From: Phaseolus vulgaris
Taxonomy: Eukaryota; Streptophyta; Magnoliopsida; Fabales; Fabaceae
Reading direction: 5' to 3'
Length of the DNA: 64,000 bases
Assembly: GCF_000499845.2 (NCBI RefSeq)
Contig: NC_023759.2
Location: forward strand, 17,184,520 to 17,248,519
Below the pieces are notes generated by a model. That model did no database searches, was not told where the DNA came from, and was given only the letters and a program-made list of their open reading frames with translations. Of the stretch, positions 10,777-20,577 are shown one piece after another. The position numbers were made by a program, and so were the translations under genes. Every line of letters starts with the position of its first letter. Position 1 is the first letter of the stretch.

Positions 10777-11683
10777 TTATAGAGATGGTTCTTGTAGATG
10801 TTCTTCCCCTCTATGGAACTCATCCTTGTCATAAGATACATAGTATGAACTTTGTTTTTGACTTGATTGTTTTCTCAAAATTTGTTTTTCAACTTTAATG
10901 CTAAGTTGAATCAAGTCATTTAAATCTCTATAAGGTAAAAGTTCAACTTTGTTTCTTATCTCAAGTTTGAGACCACTTAGAAACCTAGCTATGGTGGTAT
11001 GGTTGTCCTCATTAATCCCTGCCCTCTCAATATATGATATCATTTTTTGCCAATATTCTTCTACACTCATATCTTTTTGATGAAGTCTTTGGAGCTTGTC
11101 CATCAACTTCCTATTGTAATGTGAGGGAATATGGCGACATCTCAAGGCTCCCCTAAGGTCATTCCAAGATGTAATGGGAGGGTCCTTGTGGAGATGTCTC
11201 TCTCTTTTTAGGGCATTCCACCAATACATAGCATCACATTGAAAACTTAAGGTAGCTAAGGGTACTTTCTTTTCTTCACTCACATGGTTGTAAGCAAACA
11301 AATGCTCTACCCTCATCTCCCAATATAGATATGTTTTTATATCTTCTTTTCCATAGAAATGAGGTAGCTCTACCTTAGCTTCCTTTAGGTTTTCTTGTCT
11401 CTCTTTTCTAGCTCTCCTAGGGGATGGTTGATGATATTCATTTGTCCTAAGACTTTCTTCCCCAAGATAATCATGATGTTTAGAGCTAGACGCATGAGAA
11501 TGCAATTTTTTTGAAAATTGAGACTTCTCATCCTTTGCTTTAGTCAATTTATTAGTTTTGGCCTCATTCTCAAATTGTTTAGATGAAATCAATTGCACAG
11601 CTTGTGAAACTTATTTCAAAAAGAGTTTCCAAAGATTTTACTTCACTTTCAATAGACTTTGCAGAATGAGAAGAAAAAGACAT
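10777..11683 (-). pseudogene. gag of element B (frameshifted near its start)
   Basis: An ATG at 11683 opens with MSFSSHSAKSIESEV. After about 30 codons the reading shifts near 11,600 into the long frame 11,598-10,777. That frame holds a retrotransposon gag domain: PHFYGKEDIKTYLYWEMRVE, WWNALKRE, RFLSGLKLEIRNKVELLPY. It ends in a lysine/glutamine-rich stretch with no zinc knuckle. The pattern matches gag of element E. The single-base shift probably inactivates it. Confidence 0.75.
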
Positions 11684-12482
11684 GACTAGAGCTTTGTGTG
11701 TAGAAGTATTTTACTTTTGAGAAAATTTAGGGAAGTCAAAGAAGGTAGTTTTCCAGGTAAGGGAGGTGAGTCACAGTGGACTACTTAAATACCAAGCCTT
11801 TGCCTTAGCCAAAAACTATCCCTCAATGTCTTCACACAAAGCTTTCTCTTAGTAAACCACTTAGAACACAATTAAGTTGAGAAATCAGATTTTAATGCAA
11901 GAAAACAATGCAAGCTAACTAATTAACCAAGCAAGGATTAACAAAGCAACACAATTGAAAAGCGTAACTAATTAAGCAAAGGAAATGCAATTAAAAACAA
12001 TTGCTAAACTAGATAGTTTTACACTAGTCGGCCCTAGGTGAGGCTTCTTGGACACTTGGAGCCCTTGAAGACACACTCACCGTCTAATCACGCAATTAAA
12101 GAAGTAATTAACAAAAGTCAAGTTGCAAAGGAAATAAAGAAAACTCCCTTTGTTGATCTTTTTTTTGCTATTGGCACTTCCTTGGTTGTCTTTTCTTTGT
12201 TGGGCCTTCCAATGTTTGTGGGGTTTTTGGTAGGTATTTGTTTCTGCCCTTGCCTTTGTTCCTCTTAGAATTAGGGAAATAATTCTCCAATCCAGCACCT
12301 ATCAAGCAACTAGACCTCACTCAAGTCAAATTTCCACTCAAATAAGCACCAATTGAGAATCAATCCAACACCAAATTTAGAGGCCAAAGAATTAAAGCAA
12401 GAAACAATTTAATTGGAAAAACAGTACCACACAAATGGAGTTAAATTGTGACAACTAGAAAGAGTTCCAAAGAAATATTAGA
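11684..12482 (-). other. leader of element B, distal part
   Basis: This is untranslated sequence between gag and the point of insertion of the Tat element. Bases 12,478-12,482 (TTAGA) are the left target duplication of that insertion. I see no coding frame I would support. Confidence 0.55.
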
Positions 12483-13280
12483 TGTACCGCCCTGGTAGTC
12501 GGGAGTGATGACGTGGCATCCCGCTACAGTATAGGCGTGTTGGCAAGGCGCCAGGTTGGCAGAAGGGAAGGAAGTCGGGGGGGCTCGTGAAGTCGCCAGT
12601 TATTAAGTTGGCGTGTTCCGATCTCCAGCATACCAGAATAGGCGATCACCGGGTTAAAGATGAAGTCGCCAGATGTAAACTCAGGCGACCAAGTGATTGG
12701 AGATCGCCAGAGAAAGCACATCGCCGAAGATGAAGGAGAAGCAGATTATGAAGGCGGCCGGCGAGACCACAGGGAAGGTGTATGAAGGCACCCTAACTCG
12801 CCAGTTCCAGTAGAGATCGCACTCCCAAGTTGGCTATGTACTGGGTAGTACCACGCATGGGTAACTTAGTAAAACAAGAGTAGAAGCAGCGCCCAAGTCA
12901 AGCAGGCTCCAGATGATGGCACGTGTACAGTTGGATACGAGCCACGTGTCCAAGTCTGTAACTGCCAGGAGAGAGAAAGTAACCAGGTATATAAGAGTTC
13001 TCAACGAACTTTCTAAGGTACGCACGTTCAGATTATACTCTTTACGCTTGCGAGTTATAGAGCTGACTGTGAGAGAGGATTTGCACGGTTCTTGTTCTCT
13101 TAGTATTGGGTGATTCGGTCACTGACTTGGGCGTTGGAGTGCGATCGGCCGCAGCGGCGCCGCTATGTTTCTTTGCAGGTTCTTGAGGTGGATCTAGAAG
13201 AGGAACGGAGGTGTGAAGCGGTGCACACGTCGATCCTTTGACGAGGCAGTTTCCAACGTTCTGGTCAACAGGCAGGATCA
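12483..13280 (+). repeat. 5' LTR of the Tat/Retand element
   Basis: It is 798 bp, TG...CA, with a likely TATA box GTATATAAGAG near 12,987. It is the same length as the 3' LTR and differs at seven positions by my count. Confidence 0.93.
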
Positions 13281-13282
13281 TC

Positions 13283-13302
13283 AGGCGCCCACCGTGGGGC
13301 CG
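13283..13302 (+). other. primer-binding site of the Tat/Retand element
   Basis: Two or three bases after the LTR comes AGGCGCCCACCGTGGGGCC. The old Tat-like element has TGGCACCTACTGTGGGGCC in the same place. The usual first T is A here. I did not assign the tRNA. Confidence 0.6.
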
Positions 13303-13689
13303 TGTAAAACTTGCTCCCATCCACAGCGTGAGTTCTTGGAGGTTTTCGAAGTTTTCTGCGTGGTTGTGTGCTGGTGCAACCATCGTTCGCTGTTTGCTTG
13401 AAATTTGTTCGGCGAATTCGCGTTTTACACCGTCCGCTTGGGTTTTCGATCGGTGAAGTGAGGTTTTCCTGCTGTTTTCGCGCGATTTGTTCGGTGGAGT
13501 TGAGTTCTTTCGTCCGTTCGGTTGTCCGCGGGAAGAGCAGTTGTTGCTGGTGAAGTTACAAGTTTCTTTGAAGGTTTACGGTGTTCTTGAGTTTTCTCCC
13601 GGAGTTTCGCACAGTTTTTCCGATTGATCGCTGACTCAATCGTAGCTGAAGTAAGTGTGTTCGCTGCATTCTGTGATTCGCTGAGTTTC

Positions 13690-14841
13690 ATGAGAAAAAT
13701 GAGAAGCAATCGCTCAAGTCCAGTTGCGCCCGTCGCTGCCGAAGGCGCCGCTGCCATGACCATGGCGCAGATGGCAGAGATGATGCGTTCGTTGCAGGCA
13801 ACTGTGGAAGCCTCACGCATAGAGCAGGCGAGAATGCATGAGGACCTGGTCGCCTCTCGCGCCAGGAATGAGGAGCTCAGCAAGGTGACTGAGGAGCTGC
13901 GTCAAGCTCTTCAGGAGCAGCAAGGGCGTTCTTCTGCTGAAGAGGTGGCGCCGTCGTCGCCACCTCGCGTTTTCCCTATGCCTTTTGTTCAGGCGATTAC
14001 TGACACGCCCATTCCTACGAGCGTGGTCCCTGTCAAGGCTGTCTTTACCGGCGTGGAGAATCCAGAGGCCCATCTGACCACATTCCATACGCAGATGATG
14101 CTGTCGGGAGGGTCAGACGACGTGTATTGCAAGATGTTTGTAAGCACGCTCCAGGGAACGACGTTGGAGTGGTTTGTGAGCCTACCTAACGGTCACATAA
14201 CCAGTTTTCAGCAGTTCTCGAAGGTTGTCGTCGAGCAATACATCGTGAACAAGGCACCGCCCAGGGTGTCTTATGATTTGTTTGATATAAGGCAGTACCA
14301 GGGAGAGTCCCTCAGAGACTACCTGAATCGCTTTGGAGCGCAGATGGTCAGATCGCCGGCCAAAGATGAAGAAATGCTGGTCTATGCATTCAAGAAGGGC
14401 GTGCTGCCGGGACCATTCTGCGAGGCCTTGATCAGGGCTCACCCTGCAACGTTTGCTGAGGTCAGGCGACTTGCGGTGGCTCACATCGCCGACGAAAGTG
14501 AGGTCGCTGAGAAGAGAGGGAGCGTGGCTCCCGCTAGGCCACGTGCCCAGACCAGAATCCAGCCGCAAAGGGTGCTGGAAACAGCGGCGGCGGCCAGGAA
14601 GGACCAGAGGACTCGCCATCCTTACGATAGGAGGAACAAGGGGAGGAGCCAGGGGTGCCAGCAACCAGCACGCCGGGAATACAATCGCCCGCCTAAGCAC
14701 AAGTTTGTTATGGGATTAGCGGACCTGATCGCCATTCCCAACATATCTGCCAGGTTGAAAGCGCCTGAGAAGGTGGGCGACAAGGTGCTGGGACCAAAGC
14801 CGCCTGGTGTGAGTTTCACCAGGGCTTTGGCCACACTTTAG
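13690..14841 (+). CDS. Gag of the Tat/Retand element (C-terminus cut by a frameshift)
   Basis: The frame is taken from the ATG at 13,690 (MRKMRSNRSSPVAPV). After an alanine/methionine-rich start there is a coiled segment (residues about 45-85). The retrotransposon gag domain follows (GVENPEAHLTTFHTQMMLSG, LEWFVSLPNGHITSFQQF, LRDYLNRFGAQMV, YAFKKGVLPGPF), then a basic region. The frame ends at 14,841. The zinc-knuckle motif (C-x2-H-x4-GH-x4-C) lies in the next frame at about 14,810-14,851, so one base appears to be missing near 14,808. Gag would form the cytoplasmic virus-like particle. Confidence 0.85.
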   Translation: MRKMRSNRSSPVAPVAAEGAAAMTMAQMAEMMRSLQATVEASRIEQARMHEDLVASRARNEELSKVTEELRQALQEQQGRSSAEEVAPSSPPRVFPMPFVQAITDTPIPTSVVPVKAVFTGVENPEAHLTTFHTQMMLSGGSDDVYCKMFVSTLQGTTLEWFVSLPNGHITSFQQFSKVVVEQYIVNKAPPRVSYDLFDIRQYQGESLRDYLNRFGAQMVRSPAKDEEMLVYAFKKGVLPGPFCEALIRAHPATFAEVRRLAVAHIADESEVAEKRGSVAPARPRAQTRIQPQRVLETAAAARKDQRTRHPYDRRNKGRSQGCQQPARREYNRPPKHKFVMGLADLIAIPNISARLKAPEKVGDKVLGPKPPGVSFTRALATL

Positions 14842-17800
14842 ACTCGTGTTTGTCCTTAGGGTATCAGCTCGATGATCTGGTTAAGAGCGGGTTCCTAAAT
14901 GACTATCTGTTGGATAGGAGGACGGGGGGAGCGTCGAGTTCCCAGCCAGCAGGTGGAGAAGCCCAGCAACACGAAATGCCTATCCACGGGGAAATCCACA
15001 CCATCGCAGGAGGCTTCTCAGGTGGTGGATGCACCGCATCGCAGAGGAAGAAGTACGCGCGGTCGGTGATGACAGTGGATATGTTTGAAGATCACTCGCC
15101 AGAAGTGGACATTACGTTCACCAAGCAGGATCTTCGGGACGTTGTGCCTCATGACAACGATCCCATAGTCATTTCGTTGGTTACGGCGGGAAGGAAGGTC
15201 CACAGAGTTCTGGTGGACCAAGGAAGTTCGACAGACGTGATGTTCTGGCCGACTTTCACGCAGCTGGAGTTGCCCCTTGACCAGCTAAGGCCCTATGGAG
15301 GGTGCCTATATGGGTTCGCTGGTGACCAGGTGGAGGTCAGGGGGTACATTGAGTTGAGAACCACGTTTACAGATGAGGCTGGTTCGAGGACGGAGAAAAT
15401 CAAGTACCTCATCGTAAACGCTCCTTCAGCATACAACATCCTGTTGGGAAGGCCCACGCTTAACAGGATAGGCGCCATTCCGTCGACTCGGCACATGAAG
15501 GTAAAGTTGCCGTCTATGGAGGGGGTGGTGATCACGATCAAGTCTGATCAGAAAGAAGCGAAAAAGTGCTATGAGAATAGCCTGAAAAACAAGAGATCAG
15601 TGAGTTATGTAACAACCACCCCACCTCCCGGTGTGAAGCCCAGATCGACGGTAGAGGACGAGACCGCCGGAAGGGACGTGGAGATGGTGGACGCTGAGCT
15701 AGTGGAGGGAAACGCTGGTCTGGAGGAGGAAGAGGCGCGGAATCGCCCTGAGGAAGCGAGAGAACAGGGAATCGCCAGGGCGGTGATCGCCCGAGAATCC
15801 AGGCCAAAACCTGTCGAGCAGTGGCTCGAGAAAGAGATCGGGGGAAAAATCTTCAAGTTGGGAAGATCTCTGGAGGTCGAGCTCCAGGACCAGATCGCCA
15901 AGGTGATTGAGCGGCATCTGGACGCGTTTGCATGGTCCGCTTCGGACATGCCCGGGATTGATCCCGACTTCCTGTGCCATCATCTGGCGATGGACAGCTT
16001 GGTGAGACCAGTGCGACAAAGAAGAAGAAAGTTCAACGAAGAAAGGAGGCAGGCGATTAGAGATGAAACTCAGAAGCTCCTCGCTGCAGGCCACATCAGG
16101 GAGGTCCAGTACCCTGAATGGCTAGCGAATGTCGTGCTGGTGAAGAAGAGTAACGGGAAATGGCGCATGTGCGTCGATTTCACTGACCTGAACAAAGCTT
16201 GCCCAAAGGATTCGTATCCTTTACCGAGCATAGACGCCCTGGTGGATCGTGCCGCGGGGTGTAAGCTGTTGAGTTTCCTGGATGCCTTCTCGGGGTATAA
16301 TCAGATCAAGATGCATCCCATGGATGAAGAGAAGACAACCTTCATGACGGAGAGGTCGTGCTATTGCTATAAGGTGATGCCGTTTGGGCTGAAGAACGCG
16401 GGGGCCAGGTACCAGAGGCTGATGGATCGAGTACTTGCACCAATGCTGGGAAGGAACGTGCAAGCGTACGTCGATGACATGGTCGTGACCTCGCCGGAAA
16501 AGAGCAAGCACGTTGCCGACTTGGAGGAATTGTTCACGACGATCGCCAAGTTCAGATTGAAGCTGAATCCAGAGAAATGTATTTTCGGCGTGGAGGCTGG
16601 GAAGTTTTTGGGTTTCCTCTTGACTGAAAGAGGCATAGAGGCCAACCCTGATAAGTGTGCCGCCATCTTGGCGATGAGGAGCCCAGCTACGGTGAAGGAG
16701 GTTCAGCAGCTAACAGGTCGGATGGCAGCCCTGTCCCGTTTCGTGTCCGCTAGCGGGGAGAAGGGCCATCCCTATTTTCAGTGCCTGAGGCGCAACAATA
16801 ACTTTGTTTGGACGAAAGGGTGCGAGGAAGCTTTCGTCAAGCTGAAGGAGTATCTGGCGAGCCCGCCGGTTCTGTGCAAACCGCTGGCGGGAACCCCTCT
16901 CAGGTTGTATTTTGCTGTAACAGAGAGTGCGGTGCTCGCCCAGGATCAAGATCAGGCTCAGAAGCCTATCTATTTTGTGAGCAAGGTGTTGCAGGGCCCC
17001 GAAACGAGATATCAGGCCCTGGAGAAGGCTGCGCTGGCTGTGGTATTTTCGGCGAGGAGGTTGCGCCACTACTTCCATAGCTTCACAATACTGGTGATGA
17101 CTGACCTGCCCATCCAGAAGGTCTTGAAGAAGCCTGACGTTGCAGGAAGGATGGTGAAGTGGGCAGTAGAATTGTCAGAGTTTGATATCAAATATGAGCC
17201 CCGAGGCCCGATTAAGGGGCAAATCTTTGCAGATTTCGTGGTCGAGCTCTCATCTGAGGCAGCGCGAGTTGAAGGGGACGATTTCCGTTGGGTACTTTCG
17301 GTGGATGGATCGTCGAACCAGCAGGGCAGCGGTGCTGGAGTCATATTGGAAGGACCCAACGGCGTGCTGATCGAACAATCTCTGAGGTTTGCCTTCAAAG
17401 CCAGTAACAATCAAGCGGAGTATGAGGCGCTGATCGCCGGAATTTTGCTGGCCAAAGAGATGGGAGCTAGGGTGCTGATGGCTAAGAGTGACTCGCTGCT
17501 AGTCACAGGGCAAGTAACAGGCGAGTTCCAGGCTAAAGATCCACAAATGGCGGCCTATCTGAAATATGTGCAGGAGTTGAAGAGTTCTTTTGCCTCCTTT
17601 GAAGTAGTACATGTGCCCAGAGAGCAGAATGCCCGAGCTGACTTGCTGGCTAAGCTCGCCAGTTTAGGCAAGGGGGGTAGGCAGAGGACGGTGATTCAAG
17701 AAACTCTGAAGACGCCGAGAGCATTTGTGGCAGATCACCTGGTCCTTCAGATCAGCAAGTCGACGGAGAAAGCCGCGAGAAGCCATAAGTCCCTGACGCA

Positions 17801-19111
17801 AGAAACTCTGAGATCGCCGAGAATTAGAGCTTGCCGGGGAGAGAAGGTGAACGTGATGCAGGTCTGCGCTACCCATGAGCCAGACACTTGGATAACCCAG
17901 TACAAGCGGTGCCTGGCGGATGGCCTTCTCCCGCTGGATCCGGTTGAGGCTAGGAAGGTAAAGAAGAATTCTAGCAAGTACACCCTGATTGATGGCGATA
18001 TGTACAGGTTTGGGTTCACTCACCCGCTCCTGGAATGTATACATGGCGAGAAGTGCACGAGAATCATGGCGGAGCTCCACGAAGGTATATGCGGAAGCCA
18101 CGTCGGGGGTCGAGCTCTGGCCGCGAGGACTCTCCGTGCAGGATACTACTGGCCATCCATGAGAGAAGATTGCAAGAAGTATGCCCAATGTTGCAAACAA
18201 TGCCAGCAGCACGCCGATTGGCATAAGGCGCCTCCCGAGGAGTTGAAGTCGATTTATAGCCCTTGGCCGTTTCATACCTGGGGAATCGACATCCTGGGAC
18301 CTTTCCCGCTGGCGATCAGGCAGATGAAGTACTTGGTGGTGGCGATTGAATATTTCACCAAGTGGATCGGAGCAGAACCAGTGGCCCAGATCACCGCACA
18401 CAAGATCGAAGGTTTCGTGTGGAAGAACATCGTGTTCCGGTTTGGAGTGCCTAAACGCCTGGTGTCGGATAATGGGACTTAGTTTGCAAGCCACTTGTTG
18501 AAGAAGCTCTGCGAAGGGGTGGGAATTCAACAAGTGTTTGCATCCGTCGAGCACCCTCAGACAAATGGCCAGGTGGAGTCAGCTAATCGGGTGTTGTTGA
18601 GAGGCTTGAAGAGAAGGCTAGAAAAAGCCAAGGGAAGCTGGGCTGAGGAGGTGCCCCGTATAGTCTGGGCATACCACACCACCGAGCAGTCAGGAACCCA
18701 TGAGACCCCGTTCAGTTTGGTCTATGGGTGTGATGCGATGATTCCAGTAGAGATCCAGGAGAGCTCGCCGAGATTCCAGAACTTTGTAGAGAAGACTCGA
18801 ACGAAGAGAGAAGGCTGAACCTGGATCTACTGGACGAGGTCAGGGAAGAGGCGAGACTGAAAGCTGAGGCGGTGAAGAGAAGGATTGAACGAAGGTACAA
18901 CTCGAAGGTGATGCCAAGGCAATTTAAAGAAGGCGACCTGGTGATGAGAAAAGCCCACCAGTACGAGATGGAGAATAAGCTGTCGCCTAAGTGGACGGGA
19001 CCGTTCAGAATAACCGAGGCGCTCGGGAACGGCGCCTACCGCTTAGAGACACTGGAAGGGGGGGCGATCCCTCGCACTTGGAACGCCACGCACTTGAAGT
19101 TGTATTATAGT
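14808..19111 (+). pseudogene. Pol of the Tat/Retand element: protease, RT, two RNase H domains, integrase (broken)
   Basis: The main frame runs to a TAG at 18,480-18,482. In order it encodes the gag zinc knuckle, a protease with VLVDQGSS near 15,205-15,235, reverse transcriptase (LNKACPKDSYPLP, PFGLKNAGA, and YVDDMVV near 16,470), a degenerate RNase H (PIYFVSKVLQ), a second RNase H (LSVDGSSNQQGSGAGVIL to ADLLAKLAS, 17,300-17,665), and integrase (zinc finger HEGICGSH...CCKQCQQH, then WGIDILGPFP and SDNGT). The TAG falls immediately after SDNGT, where the family has Q, so a CAG to TAG change is likely. The same frame continues to 18,818, and a single-base shift near 18,796 moves the rest (KWTGPFRI, ending LKLYYS) to the frame closing at 19,114. 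Both changes hit integrase or its C-terminal part. Confidence 0.9.
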
Positions 19112-19359
19112 TGAGAACTTTGTAAGTAAAGACGAACACAAAAGTTATATTACAATGTCTCTGATAAAACAGTTCGAAGGGGGCACTCTTTTTTCCCTAA
19201 GGAGGGTTTTTAATGAGGCCACCCAATAAAAGAAGAGTTTACGAAGTATAAGGCGTTTTCAGATTGCATGCTTGCTGTTTTCCAAAAAGTTTTGAAGAAA
19301 GACCTTGTCACTTATACGTGACTTAAGGTGAGTAAAGGTATATTGCATGCTTTCTAAAA

Positions 19360-19502
19360 AGTTTTTAAGTCCTCATCGTTTTTCGGCGATTGGAGGCATC
19401 AGTTAAAGTTTTTTAAGTCCTCATCGTTTTTCGGCAATTGGAGGCATCAGTTAAAGTTTTTTAAGTCCTCATCGTCTTTCGGCGATCGGAGGCACCAGTT
19501 AA
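19360..19502. repeat. tandem array, three copies of 48 bp
   Basis: Copies begin AAGTCCTCATCG at 19,367, 19,415 and 19,463, each followed by TTTCGGCGATTGGAGGCA with small changes. Confidence 0.85.
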
Positions 19503-19580
19503 AAGACCTCAACGCCCGCGCGCGTCCCGAGGCATGTAAAAGACCTCCTCGCCGTCGAGCGAGTGCAGGCGAGAAAGAGT

Positions 19581-19828
19581 GAAAGTCCTCAGTGTTTCTG
19601 GGGGCGAGAAGATGTAACCCCTGGGGCAATGTAGAGGCAAGTGAAAGTCCTCAGTGTTTCTGGGGGCGAGAAGATGTAACCCCTGGGGCAATGTAGAGGC
19701 AAGTGAAAGTCCTCAGTGTTTCTGGGGGCGAGAAGATGTAACCCCTGGGGCAATGTAGAGGCAAGTAAAAGTCCTCAGTGCTTCTGGGGGCGAGAAGATG
19801 TAACCCCTGGGGCAATGTAGAGGCATGA
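19581..19828. repeat. tandem array, four copies of 62 bp
   Basis: Copies begin GAAAGTCCTCAGTG at 19,581, 19,643 and 19,705, and a fourth with TAAAAG at 19,767. The units are almost identical and contain GTAACCCCTGGGGCAATG. Confidence 0.9.
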
Positions 19829-19833
19829 TTTAA

Positions 19834-19978
19834 AGACCTTCTCGCCTATGAGCGAGTTCAGGCGAGTTAAAGACCTTCTCGCCTATGAGCGAGTTCAGGC
19901 GAGTTAAAGACCTTCTCGCCTATGAGCGAGTTCAGGCAAGATAAAATCCTTCTCGTCTTGAACGAGTTCAGGTATGGT
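19834..19978. repeat. tandem array, four copies of 37 bp
   Basis: Units start AGACCTTCTCGCC at 19,834, 19,871 and 19,908. A diverged fourth starts at 19,945. Each contains GAGCGAGTTCAGGCGAG. Confidence 0.85.
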
Positions 19979-20577
19979 GTAGAGGGTGGAAGAAGTTCTG
20001 AGGGCGGCTAAGGTAGGTTCGAAGAGAACGCCTAGCCACCTGGTCTCTTGCTCTGAAGCGCAAGGCGGTAGAGAAGGATCCGAAAGACGTCTCTACCCCC
20101 AGATCAAAGAACAATGGCCAAGGCGTGAAGCCAGAAAGAAGCTGATCGCCAATAGTTTCTGGCGACCAGGAAAAGAGCAAACAGAGGCGAAAAAGTTAAA
20201 AGACCCGTTCTGATGGAGCAGATTGGGTGAAGCAGTGTCTAAGCCGGTGGCTGAGTCAAAGTTTGTTGCTTAAGGGATGTTTTTACGCTAAGGGTTATTG
20301 CCTTAAGTTACGAGTTGATAAATGTGGTTATTTTTCGAAGTTGAGATGGTTCGAAACAGCCAAGTACAAGATCGTGCCTACGAGATTACTGAGTTATTTC
20401 GTTGAAAGTAAAACACGCAAGGAAAGTTGAAGCGATTGAAGAAGTCAAAAGAGGAAAAACGTAGACTTTGTCATTAACAGTGAGTAACAGTTCAAAACAT
20501 ATATACGAAAGGACATAAAGTCTATTACAAGTTATAATGCAAGGGAGAGTATGAAAGCGATGGATGAGTTAAATTAA

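Larger units (their letters stand above)
19115..20577 (+). other. spacer between pol and the antisense gene
   Basis: This is non-coding apart from the three tandem arrays described separately. The plus-strand frames in this stretch read through repeats and have no recognisable domain. Confidence 0.6.

Noticed and set aside
13042..13883. Minus-strand frames over the 5' LTR and gag start of the Tat element
   Set aside because: Shadows of GC-rich LTR and gag sequence; the copy in the 3' LTR is shorter and not conserved as protein.
19447..19691. Two overlapping 60-residue repeated frames
   Set aside because: They translate the 62-bp tandem array and have no independent support.
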